From NCBI GenBank assembly GCA_009760855.2, contig WPIO01000031.1, positions 1,259,001 through 1,323,000 on the forward strand: a stretch of DNA of 64,000 nt, read 5' to 3'. This document shows, piece after piece, positions 1-12,156 of this stretch. The position numbers and the translations under genes were made by a program. Below the pieces are notes generated by a model. That model had not been told where the DNA came from and made no database searches. It saw only the letters and a list, made by a program, of their open reading frames with translations. The stretch's first letter is position 1. The number at the start of each line of letters is the position of its first letter. The stretch is from Cristatella mucedo. Lineage: Eukaryota > Bryozoa > Phylactolaemata > Cristatellidae.

Positions 1-541
1 CGAAAGTTGTGTCATTCGATGAGGTCAGTCCGACCTTGCCTAGTAGCCCTTCACTCGATGGCTCACTTAGGTCATATGTTTATCCTTTCTACAGTATAAA
101 TCCGGTAGCGAGCGGCGCTAGGCAAGGCAGTGTCATATTCGAGGTCATTCTTACCAAAGATCTTTTAAACCAGCTGTCTGAACATTTCATTTGCTTAGCG
201 CTTGAAGCATGCCCCTCCATCAAAGAGCAAAAGTGTAGTAAGTCTGACAAGTAGCGGCTTTATTGCTAGCCACCTTCTCGGAAGCTCTCTTGCTACTCTT
301 TTGAGAGTAAGCAGCAAATGCAACTTCCTGCCCGTGTGTCTAGAATTCTGCTTACTCTTTCTCATGTACCGTTAAGTACACCTCTCTTTGCAAGACTGAG
401 GCAGGTAAGCAATGCTCAAATTCAATGCAACATATGATTTATCATGCAACGCCCTCTTTCTTACCTCAACTCTCAAAACTTTACCGATTCACCGCCGAAG
501 ACGCGCTCAGCGGCAACTTGAGGAAACTCTTCCTGTTTCAG
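1..541. other. Left-edge sequence, no secure exon
   Basis: No exon here is secure. An open stretch at 3-80 encodes a Ser/Pro-rich peptide (S-P-T-L-P-S-S-P-S) that resembles the composition of the gene to the right and could be the end of an upstream exon, but no phase-1 donor closes it. A candidate exon at 270-405 has AG and GT borders (GGCAG|gtaagc), but it would be phase 0 to 1 and Cys-containing, unlike its neighbours. Confidence 0.3.
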
Positions 542-625
542 CTGACTTTACAAGACATGGGCGAGCCTCTCAGACTGTCCCGGTTGACACAATTGACTCA
601 AAATTAAAAGAAGCCGAGGTCGTGT
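542..625 (+). CDS. Giant modular gene, short exon 1a (28 codons)
   Basis: Internal exon of 84 nt between a strong acceptor (ctcttcctgtttcag) and a strong donor (gtaagtatt). Both borders are phase 1 and the frame is open. The peptide begins A-D-F-T-R-H-G and ends K-E-A-E-V-V. The exon at 4633-4716 has exactly the same length, the same phases and the same A-D-F start, and is likewise followed about 190-200 nt later by a long exon, so the two look like copies of one ancestral exon pair. No known domain. The assignment rests on splice sites, phase and duplication; transcript support would be needed. Confidence 0.65.
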
Positions 626-824
626 GTAAGTATTGAGCATTAGAAGCAATGTCAATCTGGATCGGTATTCTGTCGAGTCCAAATAAAACATGTGCTATTA
701 AGAAAGCTGCACATCTGTGTGTCGAGCTGAAAAGGACAAATTCTTTGACAGCTAGACAAGCTGCTAACGAACTGCTTGAAATAAATTTCATGAACTGACA
801 GCTGAATGGAAGTTGTATTTCTAG

Positions 825-1556
825 CTTCAGCTCAGTACAACCCTCAGCTTGCTGCACACACACCTTCAGAGGTCGTGCTTCGTGGCGTCGGTAATTGGCT
901 GCCCTTTGATGACCATGTCGCCGAAGAAAAGGTGTCGTTCAATTACAAAGACTTGCAAGGTGGACTGCAATCGTCCGCGACCGGAGCAGCTGCCTTTCAG
1001 ATCGTCCGAAAAGAGCCCGACTCTGACTGGGGCACTTTTCAACAAATGGATATCGTTAGACAAGCGAACTCACCATTGGGTCAAACGATGGCGAGGCCAT
1101 CCGAGCATTCTGGGCGTCCAGGAGAGAAGCCATCCAGGGAGGCACCGCATCCAGGGCATCCGGGAGAAAAGCACTCCCGAGAAGCCACATCCGGTTTGCA
1201 GCTGCTCGTGGAGCCAGCAATGGTAGCAGCTGGACGCGCCGAAAGAGATGCTGCCAGCCTGGTTAGGCAGTCTAGGATGGATTCTGCAGCCAAGCACGAT
1301 AGACGGCTCGCTCCGTCGATCGTGCAGCCACTAGAGGCGCCGTCACAGCTTGGTCGCTCCAGTGCCGTGCCAATCACTGGCTCGCTTCAGCGCATTGCAG
1401 CCGCTCATCCTGCTGAGCCGCAGATGAGACTACAGTCGCACGAGCGGCTAGCTCGTATGCGAGAGCAGGCAACGCCATACCTCCGAGACACTCCAACGCC
1501 CGGCCGCGTGTCGGTCGAATCGCCGACTTGGTTCTCAGCTGCTCCAGCTGCCAGAA
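825..1556 (+). CDS. Giant modular gene, long exon 1b (244 codons)
   Basis: Exon of 732 nt, phase 1 at both ends, from acceptor gtatttctag to donor A|gtaaga. An ATG at 806 lies upstream of the acceptor, so it is probably intronic and not the start. The peptide opens A-S-A-Q-Y-N-P. An imperfect 13-14 residue duplication (G-R-P-G-E-K-P-S-R-E-A, then G-H-P-G-E-K-H-S-R-E-A) lies at about 1108-1184. The C-terminal third shares the block I-T-G-S-L-Q-R, then A-A, then E-P-Q-M-R with the exon at 4907-5611, and both exons end near A-A-P. Ser/Ala/Pro/Arg-rich, no Cys, probably disordered. Function unknown. Confidence 0.75.
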
Positions 1557-3234
1557 GTAAGACGTTTTCGCTGGACTTACTCGCGAACTGCCCTCCCCGC
1601 GTTTTGCATGCATGAAGACTGCACCCTGGCCATCTGATTGAGCTCATTCCATCGAAAGTTTTGTTCACTTTATTTTCCAACGGAGAAGCATTAGCTACTC
1701 TAACTCTTGCATTCAGATTTATAAGATGTATCTAGCTATATAGATAAATTTAAATGTGTTCACATGCAAGTTCTAAAAATACAGAAATATGGACGTTAAG
1801 CATCGAACCCGTCGACCGCAGCCACTAAAGCCCAGCAGCACGTCTGCAGCAGCCCTATCAATGAGGTCATTCCGAGTTCAGAACGATTCGCTGTGCGTGC
1901 TGTGCATTCTGGACCCAAAGGGGTTTCGCGTGTGATGATCTAAGCACAACGAGATTCTTCATTTAGGGGCACATTTGAGAGCTAAGCAGTGACCTTTTCA
2001 GCATAGTTTAACGTTATGCGGCTGTATCATGTAATGATACACGAAAGAAAGTGAAGCTAAAGAGGTAGGATCCAGAATAGCTATTGAAGCTGTCCACATC
2101 CGCCAAATCCTCGCTTCTCTCAATTTGCACAGCAACTCCTAGCAAATTAATTTAGATCTCCCTTTGGATTGACGGTCAATTTAATGACAACGGAAGTAAG
2201 TTTTACTTATCATTCAGGCCCTCATAGTCCACAGCAGTGACTTACAAACAGAACGCACCTCTTGTAGGCATCAAGCCCTGGATGTTAGTCGACGCTCATG
2301 TTCTACACGATCGTAAAACTAAATTTTGAAAAATATTCAATCCTAAACACCCACCTGGAATAATGATTTCGCACTCGTAATATGAGGTGCAGCACTAAAA
2401 TCCCTATCAAATGCCCTTTTTTAAGGAGCCTTTTGTATAGCAGGCTGATTGATGTCGATAATTGTTTTTAATTAGGTCATTTGTTACGCTTGATCCGCGA
2501 CTACAATCTTTAGCGTGTATACCACGGTGGCTAGCTAATCATTATTATCTCTCTCCATCTCCAGTCTTAATTACTTGAACACAGTATTGGCTAAACTTCC
2601 AACTCTGCAGTTAGCTTGCAGTTGATTCTTGCGAAGGCCGCTGGACTCTGGTCTTTAAAGCCCCTCAAATGGGTCAGGCGTCTCTTTTTTTAAAGATCCT
2701 GTGTGCTGCTACCTGTGGATTCAGCGGATTGAAAGCAAAATGATTATTCAGTAGCAAGGTGCGGCGCAACCCAGATCATCCCTGCCTAACTAAGCAGCTG
2801 CATGACTTCAACCTTCTTGTGCCCTCGAGTCCTCCCAGAAAAATTATTTAGCCGACCCTATCTTGCACTTGACCCATATAGGACACTAAAGCTGTTGCCC
2901 CTGCCGGTCTAAAACTGCTGCACTCAGTCTTGGCATGATTTAAAACAAATCGCATTTATTGTAATCCCGTTACCTCCCAATACCGACTCGTTATTGCCAC
3001 CCCCTCGTACTTCCTTGACTTACCTAACAATTGTAGGCAATCTTCTCGCTTTTTCGCTTGTAGGGAAGTCTTTCAGCCATGTTATGCTCACCAAATTTGG
3101 TCTTCAAACCTTTTTCAAATTATACATTGAAGCAAATGAAAAATATATATCGATAGATTTATGTAAATGAATATATATCTATATATATATGTGTGTGTGT
3201 GTGTGCGCGTGCGCGTGCGTGCGTGCGTGCGTGC

Positions 3235-3323
<89 letters not shown>

Positions 3324-3785
3324 TGTGTGCATCATTTATGTCGCAGTGAATCAGATGGGACTGTCTCAGGTGTAGGGGAAACAATTAGAGCTCCCCTTCT
3401 TCTTTCAGACGCCAAGTCAGTATGACATTTGACTTGAACAGCAAGTCATGTTTTGGTTTGGTAGCTGGAGCGTTCGTAGCACAGCCGCTCTCTCCGGTAC
3501 TCTAGGGGTTTTAACCTGTCTCTTAGGCGATATAGCTCCTTTTAACATGGTAGAGCAGCAATTAACTCATAATTATTCTCCGAAGTTTTCATTTTTTCCA
3601 TAGGCTTTTCATTCTTTAATGTTAGTGACTTAATTGTTTTAGAGCAAAATTATTTTATTTTCACTTTTTTAAAGCCGATGCACAGCCGTAGTTATAAAAT
3701 CACTTGGATATTGTTTAATTGAATGCGGGTGAAATTTGTCTGAGATTCTGTTCGAGTTAATAAAAGTTCCCAACACGTTGTACAG
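1557..3785. other. Intron of the giant gene
   Basis: AT-rich intron of 2.2 kb. Apart from the dinucleotide microsatellite at 3173-3330 I see no recognisable gene or mobile element. Open frames on both strands over the microsatellite are products of the repeat. Confidence 0.55.
3173..3330. repeat. Compound microsatellite (AT)n(GT)n(GCGT)n(GT)n
   Basis: An AT run passes into GT, then GCGT units, then about 80 nt of uninterrupted GT, ending near 3329. It gives open frames on both strands (Val-Cys or Thr-His repeats) that are not genes. A pure GT tract of this length is expected to vary in length between individuals. Confidence 0.97.
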
Positions 3786-4067
3786 TTCACGCTTCAGCTG
3801 AAAGTCCGGCTGACCAATGGAGCTCTGGTCGTCAACCAAAGTTCACTACCAGAACGAGCCGCGAATTCCCTGCAGAGACTGCAGAACAACTCGCCCCTAG
3901 CCCCAGCGTTCCCTGGCAATCTCTGGCAATCTCTGGCAATCGCTCGGCAGAAAGCAACGATCGTAAGGAAGCAAGCAGACGGACGGTATCTTCAATGTAC
4001 CAGGTTCGTGACACGGGAACCAGCGTGCCAAAAATGGACGACGCTATGTCTCCACCATTTACTGCAG
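3786..4067 (+). CDS. Giant modular gene, exon of 94 codons without an ATG at its start
   Basis: Read directly from the sequence. From acceptor cacgttgtacag to donor GCAG|gtaaag there is an uninterrupted frame of 282 nt, phase 1 on both sides. The peptide opens V-H-A-S-A-E-S-P and ends S-P-P-F-T-A. It is polar and Ser/Arg-rich like the other exons. A second usable acceptor 12 nt downstream (ttcacgcttcag) is also phase 1 and would drop four residues. A direct repeat of the 10-mer tctggcaatc lies at about 3910-3940. The exon precedes the short exon at 4633. Unknown function; the exon is a prediction. Confidence 0.55.
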
Positions 4068-4632
4068 GTAAAGGGGTGTTAATGTCTCTATAATAAGGGG
4101 TTTTAAGGCGGCAGTATCTTAGCAATAAACCTCTAGTGGAGACCTTTGATCTTTCATTTCGCCTTCCACAGCTGTCAAGCAAGTGCACTGTATAGCTACT
4201 TGACATTGTAATAGACTAATGCGCAATGCACCACCAAGCTCTTGATATTAAATTGTTCTATATTTCATTATAACATTGATATGTAAAATAAATTTTTTGG
4301 CAACTTTCTTCACAACATTTGCTGGGCTAACGTTGCATTTACGTGGCAGATGAAGTAGTGCTTTTTAAAAAGACATAAATACGAAATCAGAACGACTGTC
4401 AAACACCGCAGGAATAACCATAGGAATGAAATTACAGCTAAATATAGAGATCTTTACATCTTTAGCTGAAACTTGTGATCTTTCATGCAATGTGAGACTG
4501 AGTCTTTTTGTTCTTCTTATCTTGGAGGACAGATAGAAAGTTAAATCTTGCAATGCAATTCCAGCTGTGTCAGACGCGTTCTCGTTTAGTTCCAAGCTGC
4601 TGCTATGTATCTACATCATTTCTCTTATGCAG

Positions 4633-4716
4633 CAGATTTTTTGGCATACGTACCAGGCCGGCAGGCTGGCATTGTTGATCCAGTGGACGTTTACCAGAAA
4701 GGAACTGGAGCCATGA
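4633..4716 (+). CDS. Giant modular gene, short exon 2a (28 codons)
   Basis: Exon of 84 nt between acceptor tctcttatgcag and donor ATGA|gtaagt, phase 1 to 1. The peptide begins A-D-F-L-A-Y-V-P-G and ends G-T-G-A-M. It has the same length, phase, A-D-F opening and position relative to a long exon as 542-625, supporting duplication of a two-exon block. The donor is close to consensus. Confidence 0.65.
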   Translation, partial: QIFWHTYQAGRLALLIQWTFTRKELEP

Positions 4717-4906
4717 GTAAGTACCGCGTATAAAATGTGAAAGCCGTTTAGATAGCATCAGCTCTCTTTTCGCTGAAACTAAAAGGTATTTCTATAAATG
4801 CCATACCTGATACGTCTAAGTGCCAAATGTCGAAACACGTCGCAAGATACTGCACTTGAAGGCATATTTACTCAAATTCTAAAATGTATTACTTAATTAC
4901 TCTTAG

Positions 4907-5611
4907 TTTCAGCCTCTTTCGGGCCCTCTATTGTGGCACATGTTCCTTCGACGGAGACAAGCTTAGAAAGACCCGATATGCGGCCGTCAGACAAGCTGGT
5001 CAAAGAATCCAAAGCTTCGAAGGTCAAAGTCGAACATTTTCCGCCTCAACGAACGTCTTTCGCTGCCAGAGCAGCGGATTCTCATGCCTTCCAAAAACCC
5101 GAGGACTCGGAACGAAGTGCATTTTATCCACCAACTTATGTCTTACAAACTAAACCTCCTTCAGCCCAATCTTTGGTGGGATCGTCTTTTCCTCCGGGAG
5201 CGAAGAGCAGCGAAATGGAAGCTGGACGGTCAAATTTGGATATGCCTCGGGAGAAAAGCCAGATTTCAGTTATACACGTCCAAGCAGATACTGGCCATGT
5301 AAAGCTTTCTCAGCCAGATTCTAGTGCAGGGATTAGGAGACAATTCTACGCTCCTATTGAGCCTTCACCTGCTCAATCAAAAGAAGCAGGGTCGCAGTTT
5401 GAATGGCCCCTTGGGCAAGCGATCACTGGTTCGCTTCAACGTCCGTACGCCGCATCCCATTCTTTCGAACCGCAGATGAGGCGACCATCTAAGGAGCTTC
5501 CGGAAGCCATGATACCGACGAGGCTGCAAAGCTCCAGAGAAAGAGTTTCGTCAGATCAAGCCAAGGCCACGTTGCCGATGTTAACATCCACTCTAGCTGC
5601 TCCCCTTAAAG
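4907..5611 (+). CDS. Giant modular gene, long exon 2b (235 codons)
   Basis: Exon of 705 nt, phase 1 to 1, from acceptor attactcttag to donor AAAG|gtgagc. It starts V-S-A-S-F-G-P, which matches the V-S-A-S start of the partial exon at 63935. It shares I-T-G-S-L-Q-R, then A-A, then F-E-P-Q-M-R with the exon at 825-1556, and ends L-A-A-P-L-K. Rich in Ser, Pro, Lys and Gln, without Cys; no domain recognised. An alternative acceptor 6 nt downstream (cttagtttcag) would also keep the frame. Confidence 0.78.
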
Positions 5612-7693
5612 GTGAGCACGAACTGCCCCTCGGTATAGCTGACCAATCTTCTTCATGCTACGAATGCAATTAGCACTTTTTTGTTGTCTCAATGGTTGCT
5701 CAAATTCTCCGAAGCTACAATCTTCTGAACGAAAGTGAACAAATTTGACGCTTAGAAGAGAGTTTTTCCGGACTGTCCTATACTTAATTCCCGTACTTTT
5801 TGGCATGTGAACCTGCATAAAAGCATACTTCCATGGTATGAACAGTCTGTAGAACGTCTGAACAGAACGTATCAATATTAATGCTAGATTTCTACGCTTG
5901 TTGCTTTTCGTTTTTGAGACTTTTTCCTCTCCTAGTTTTAATTTATGCATTTACGTGCTGCTGCCATTTAATAATGCTTGTCGCTAGAAAAGTGTAAGAC
6001 TTATTTTTTTGAAAAGTTATCCTCATGCTACTCACATGTACAAAGCGCTGTATAGTACTTAAATGTGCTTAGTAAGGAGCATAGTACTTAAATGTGCACA
6101 GTAAGAGGCAGCTGCAACAAATCGCAAGGTAAAACTAGAAGAAATCATTAACTGCATTTCTAATAATACTGTATATAATTAATAATAACTGGTAATAAAA
6201 CACTAACAATAAAGAAATAATCACATACATTCCTGGTATATAGATGGTTATGTTAGTTACACTGGTTTCAGATATCCCAGTTCAGAAATTACTTCATATT
6301 GGAGTTGTATAAATCTCATAACAGTGATGCGACTCACTTCTAACCATGTTATTGAATTAATTTAGATCCAAACTACCATGGAATACGAGAATGAGAGACT
6401 AATTTAAAATCCTTAAGTTTAAATATTCACATCAATGCTGCTTTGAAAATTGTTTAATAATAGGCCACCTCCAAACTGTCAGTACTCATAGCTAAAAGAG
6501 AAAATTAGGAAGTGAAGAAAATTCAGGAATAGATAACTATGTCGCTAAAGAGGATGAACGTAAATAACACTTGCATGCATTTTCAGTGAAATAATCACGA
6601 ATTTTTTTAGTGAAACAAGTGGTGACATGGTGTACTGAACATGATTGTGGCCGACGCCAACAGTTGAAATTTCCTTGATTGTAGCACAATCATTAGTCGT
6701 ATCCACTCTCCACTGGCTGAGGCTCTCACCCTGTCACCCTGTTGGATATTCCTTTCATTTGCCCGCTGATCTGTGGCCAGAATCCCATTTTATCTTAGAT
6801 GCGTTAATCTTGAATGGTAGGAATATATCCTAGCACTACATATTTCCACCGTACAAGCTGATTAGTGCATGAGAATATCCCAAAATTGATAGGACCAACG
6901 AAAGAGATCTTAATTTGTCAATATAACTCTTACCCACTACCGTTACAGATGGCTCATATCTCTTTTTCTTCTTTGAGTATTCTCCGTTAATTTCAATGGA
7001 GCAGGTAATCTTCTTTTTATGTGTTACCTAAATCTTTTCTTATATCGTTTAACCACGTTAGGGGCAACGACAGCAGGACAGTTTGCGGAGGCATATCCGT
7101 CAATCTGGTTGGCAATTTGACGACGAATAATCCATCCAAAAAGAAACACTTTCACTTAACTTCTAGTCCGGGTCCCAATAATCTATACTTGATCAAGCCA
7201 CCGAGGTTATACTGGAAGACACGTTGAATGAGGCCATAGTTTCCTACTTTCCATCCTGCTAAACTATCGCCTCGCTTCTCGTGCTCAGTTTCACCTGCTT
7301 CCAGGGCCAGTTTCTTCAGCATAACATATGTACACCTGAATCTTTTTTCGCGCCCGCTTTGTTTCTTAGCACTTCAGGCACATTCAATCGTTCGTGTTCG
7401 TTCACCCATTGCATGCTCCACAAAAACTTTAAATTCTCAACAAATTCGATTCGTGTGACAACAAAATATAACGAGAGTGCCAATGTTGAATAGTTGAACC
7501 ACTGAACATTTTCGCCGTTTATTTAGGAATAACTAAGCTGTGAAAATCTGGCTTGCTTGTTAATCAATTCAATCTATCACAAACCGATGCGCATCGCAGC
7601 ACTGTAGCTCACGCTATATCCTATGGCCCTATTGCACATATTCTTGATAACCTAGGTGCATTTCTTTTCTTGCACAGCTCCATCGTTATCTAG
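5612..7693. other. Intron of the giant gene
   Basis: AT-rich intron of 2.1 kb. A near-duplicate of about 24 nt (atagtacttaaatgtgc) occurs twice near 6052-6098. Small open frames at 6645-6833 and 7021-7493 show no recognisable motif or splice pattern. No mobile element identified. Confidence 0.5.
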
Positions 7694-7984
7694 ATAGCAA
7701 GACATGCTTACCTTTCGCTAGCCGACCACGTCATATGAGCTCGGCCACCCTTTTATCTGACATGACGTCTCTACATTTAGAACAGCACCAGGTGGCGGAA
7801 GCTCTGCCGTTATTGTATCCTTCCCTGGAGATGGGAACCTGGGATACCCGAGTCCAGCCAGACCGGGTTGGTGCGAAGTATCAGCTACCAATTCAGAAGC
7901 CTCGGAGTGAGCGAGACGTTGTCGTGGAAACACGCTACGCTCAGGCGGCTTCTCCAATTTCATCCGCTACACAATTTGAACAAG
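7694..7984 (+). CDS. Giant modular gene, exon of about 97 codons
   Basis: The frame is open from about 7678 to the donor CAAG|gtgagg, and the right border is phase 1. Two acceptors compete. The strong one after cttttcttgcacag (exon from 7678) would be phase 0. A weaker one, cgttatctag (exon from 7694), restores the phase-1 rule of every neighbouring exon and gives 291 nt, so I chose it. The peptide has an L-E-Q-H-Q-V-A-E-A-L segment near the start and ends A-T-Q-F-E-Q. Polar, no recognised domain. Confidence 0.55.
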
Positions 7985-10900
7985 GTGAGGCCCTTGCCAG
8001 CCGCGCCACTCATTGGTGAGGTCTGCAGTGAACTTCGGGATGACACTCTGATTAAAGATAGATTCGAGTACTGCCGCTGGCAATCTTTTATTGTTAACCA
8101 CGTATGGGGACATTTCTACTGTAAATTTTTACCATGCCCGTAAGATTTTGAGTTATATAAAATGTATGTTAATTTTGAATAGTGTTTATTTATCTTTTAT
8201 GCCAAATTTATTTTGTATTCCCATATAAGTTCTTGCTAAACAATTGCCCCTTTAGTTCTTGAAGCAATCTAGATTAAACCGGGAATATGAAATCCTATCT
8301 ATAGGGTAAATAATCAATACTGTTAGATAGTTATAGTGAAAATGTTCACACTTTTGACTAGTTAAATACTTGAGCAGCTTTTTTCAGAAAGTTAAATAGT
8401 TAAATTAGAAATGCACGGCGATTCGATTTTTCTACATGGCTATTCTATTTTCTTAATTAAAAGTGGAAGATTTCTATAGTTTGTGCTCTTTTAAATGCCC
8501 TGCAAAATAAATTTCATTTCTAAAGGCAGCTGTCTGTAATGAGCTTGAAAATTTTAAGAATATGAATTGGAGAGTTTTGAAGATTACTTTTATTATTTCT
8601 TTTTTTGTGCTTAAATATGTTAATTCGCAGTGAACCACCTTTTTTAGCATAATATTAGGGTTCGACTTCTAGGAGAAGACTTAAGTTGTGTTTCGATTCC
8701 CAGTCTCCAACTGAAGCCATACTCGTCAGTCATGGAAAGAGCCAGCTGCAGAACTAAAACACTTTTTGCTGAATTATACATTTTCTCCGCATCGAGCAGC
8801 ATATCTACCTGATTTTCCTGAAAAAACACACACTTTAATCCACACATTCTCTTGATCCTTCATACCTATCTTAAATACATAGGCTTCCACTGCGCGTATA
8901 TTAATCTGGTATTTCTGATGAGTTTCTAATTGCCCTCGAATCTTTTGGAGAAGAGTCGTTTAGAGCTCTGGCAAACCTTATGTCTGGATACCTACACTAG
9001 CTGACATTCCTATATTTCCCAATTATAACTTAAAACCAGGCTACAAAACTTAGCTATTCTTCACTGCATTTCTCTCAGCCAGTTTTAAATAGGTACATCG
9101 TGTGCTTGCGCTTGATGAGATCGTGCATTTTATTCTGCACGTTAGGTCTACGTTAGGCAGTTGATAAGCTTCATTTTCACCTTCTTAAGTACCCAGAATA
9201 AGTTACACAATGTAGGCCTCGGTGTGGTTCTTAAAAAATTTACAATGCTCATGATAATTGCTGTTATTGTAAATTCTCAAGTGAGTCCTCAAATGTCCCA
9301 AATTCAAATGTCTCGAGTTCTCAAATAGAAAGGACAGCATTTAAGTCTCGAAGATAAATGCTCTTCCCACAGATCTGCCTGCCACTTAATCATTGGCTTT
9401 GGACACTATGCCTGAAACCCTAAGCGACTTTCACAGCCACTTAATGCTAGAGCTGAATGCCTATGCCCAACTGTGCGTGTTTGCAGGAGCATGCGGGTGG
9501 GAATTTTATTACGGTACATACATGCATACAACGAGTGGATAGAAAAGTTTCGGCCGCTGAGCATGACATATGAATAAAAAATTTGAGAAACATTTGAGGT
9601 CTCAGAACCAAGAAACGGTGGCGGAAGACGAATGATTAGGAAAGGAGATCGAAAGGGCTGCAGGCTATTTAATATCATCGGTTAGTCAATTGAACCTGGA
9701 AATGTGTTTCGTTTGCACCTACCTTTAACAACTACATACACAAGCTCTTGGTAACTATGGGTAATGCGTTACTTTAAACCAAACAAACGACAATAAAAAT
9801 AAGCTCAAAAGCTATTCTATGCTGTGCTGCCAGTTATGCATGCTTCACTCATCAAATTTTGTCATACCTACCTAACCGTTCGGTATGGTAGCTGTTAAGC
9901 AGAAGCCATGCCAGGTGGTCTTACTCTTGTTATTCGTCAATGCGATAACGGCTGGCTTTTGCCTCTGTTGACTCGTTTATGTTGAAAAAGCCATTCAAAT
10001 ACCTTTATTTGTCATTTGCTGATTTAGCAGCCTAATCTTTATAGCGGCAGAGGAATCTTAATGGCTTTCATCTTCGGCTGCAGTTGGCAGTTGAGAATCG
10101 CCCACTGTAGGATTTGAACCACGACTTTGATCGTGAAGAACGATCAAACAAACTTTCTGGGTTACAATGTCTCATTATGGATCTGAAATTACAGTATTAG
10201 ACACAGCTGAAATTACAGTATTAGACACTCTGTCTGAGGAAGGGTAAGAAATATGCCAGCCACGGAAAATTGTTTCTAATTTTTGCAAATACTGATGGTT
10301 TTTTAATTCGTCCAACTACTTATGTCAGAGAGCGGTTTTCAGTGAGTATCCAGAAGTCTGAAAAGTGGCACCTTAAAGATCAGGCATCATCTTGGAGGAG
10401 AGCCGTTTGATTCAAATTATATTATTTTTTTAATGTTTAGTGATTTTAAATAATAATCTGCGGGTACCATAAGACTCTGTGGCTTTGAGTCAATGCTCAA
10501 AGATTTGTTCCTTCTAGACGAAAGAAGGCCCCTTTCTCACAACTCTTTGCCCCAGTTCGAGACTGAACTACCGAAAAGCTTATTATTCAAAAATAATATT
10601 TCAATGTGCCAACAACTTGTCTCATTTAGTAAGTCTAATGCTCCAACTAAATTTTCTAATTGCATCCAATTAATTTCTGTACTGCTCTGAACTTATAGTA
10701 GTTATACTGCCTAAACTAATTTAGTTTTTGAATGCAATTTCATATTCATCATCTGATCTAAAACAATTATTTTTATATTGCTCGTTTAGAGACGGTATTT
10801 TAGGGTATCTGACAGTCGGAATGACTTAAATTAGATATTCCTTCTCATGCTCAGACAAAGATACTGCAATGTTTTTCCTCTAAAATACTATGTTGATTTT

Positions 10901-11301
10901 TTATTTTCTCTACCAACTGCCTTCGGTTCTAAAAACTCCAGCCTTTGCTGAAATTTCATAACACTCATGTGGTAATATTTCCATTTGTTTCCAGGATTGC
11001 CAAAAACTTTTTGAGGTTTCCAATAAACGAAATAGTTGACGTTGCTATTAGTACAGTCAAATTTATGTACTCATGCAATAAAAAAAGTTCTGTGTTATTG
11101 TTGTCTCTATATTAAAGCTTTGTATTATATTCGTGAAGTAATATTATAGCGTATGTTAGCACGTCGTGTTCACTGCAATTTTAGTCCTTCTATGATAGTA
11201 GGAAAACCATGAATCACACTAGGTACTGAAGTAGCATACGCTACTGCTCTCAATTGTACAAACCTTGCCTGGACACTAGATGATCATGCTCTCGCATCGA
11301 G
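7985..11301. other. Intron of the giant gene
   Basis: AT-rich intron of 3.3 kb holding one reverse-oriented SINE copy (about 10018-10185). The small open frames at 8644-8847, 9406-9678 and 10493-10690 show no recognisable family features. Confidence 0.5.
10018..10185 (-). mobile_element. tRNA-derived SINE, copy 1
   Basis: The reverse complement shares the body of the other SINE copies: a tRNA-like B box (ggtttgaatcc variants read from the minus strand at about 10112), a gggcgat segment, a gcaagcggcggtgatagccg-type body, and a tail ending in aaatcagc. Diverged, so an old insertion. Confidence 0.65.
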
Positions 11302-11454
11302 CATGGCACCATGTACATTTCTCCGACACCGAGTATATTTCTGGAAATGACGAACATTCAGACGTCTTACATTCAGGAGAATATTCCGGAGCTGCCGCTG
11401 TAACCTCAGACAACCAGACGATAAAGGCCAACGTATTTAGTCCTGAATCTAAAG
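11302..11454 (+). CDS. Giant modular gene, exon of 51 codons (predicted)
   Basis: Open frame of 153 nt ending S-P-E-S-K at donor AAAG|gttagc, phase 1. The acceptor chosen (ctctcgcatcgag) is poor but gives a phase-1 start and a length divisible by three. Alternatives at 11281 and 11333 would be phase 0. The peptide contains H-S-G-E-Y-S-G-A-A-A-V and is Ser/His/Asp-rich. It lies 137 nt before the next, better supported exon. Lowest-confidence exon of the series. Confidence 0.42.
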
Positions 11455-11590
11455 GTTAGCACTTGTCAGGTGAAGAAAATTTAGGAACTACACACTTAAC
11501 TCGACAGTTTTCGTTATTAAAAGTTCAGTAACTTTCTAGGGATCTCGTCAGTGGAGATTTTTTTATGCAACTATTATAATACAATTTTAG

Positions 11591-12001
11591 GCTACGGACG
11601 GGCGAGCGAAGCCTTCGCATGGGGACATGACATGGAGCCGACTGGCACCATCACTGTGACATCGCCGGAAGTGCACTCAGACGAGAAGAAATTTGAGGCA
11701 AAAGGTTTGTTTCCTGCGCATGCATCGTCCGTAAAAGGGGCACCTGTGCTACTTCGGTATTCTGATCCTGCTAAAATGCCGCTCACGTGGCAAATCCAAG
11801 AGGACGTAGGAGTGGCATCGACACCTGTTCGAGACCAAAGTGTGCTATCACGACCAATCCACGCTCACGAGCAACTCGAGCCAGCATGGAAATCCCACAC
11901 TGATGAGCAAATGGCGTCAGAGCGAGGTCAAGCTGAAGGTCAAGCTTTAAATGCCGCAGCTTGGCAAGCTATGGGAGATGAAGCAGTAGCTGGTCCAATC
12001 G
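11591..12001 (+). CDS. Giant modular gene, exon of 137 codons
   Basis: Exon of 411 nt, phase 1 to 1, acceptor tacaattttag, donor ATCG|gtaagc. The ATG at 11551 is upstream of the acceptor and not part of the exon. The peptide begins G-Y-G-R-A-S-E-A-F, contains an Ala/Gln/Glu-rich C-terminal half that could be helical (Q-A-E-G-Q-A-L-N-A-A-A-W-Q-A-M), and ends V-A-G-P-I. No domain recognised. Confidence 0.72.
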
Positions 12002-12156
12002 GTAAGCCCTTGCTGAGCTCCATAGGATATCGATGCTAAGATCCAGCCAATAGGATATCGATGCTAGAGTACAACATCTTAACCACGTATGATCTTTCAT
12101 TGTGACATTGTAAGTGAGAAACTGCTTTACGGTGCTCAATTGACAGCTTGTGGAGA

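Noticed and set aside
270-405. Possible exon between gctag and gtaagc
   Set aside because: Phase 0 to 1 and Cys-containing, unlike every neighbour; 45 open codons are not improbable by chance.
3115-3425. Several Cys-Val or Thr-His open frames
   Set aside because: Direct translation of the GT microsatellite, open in many frames on both strands.
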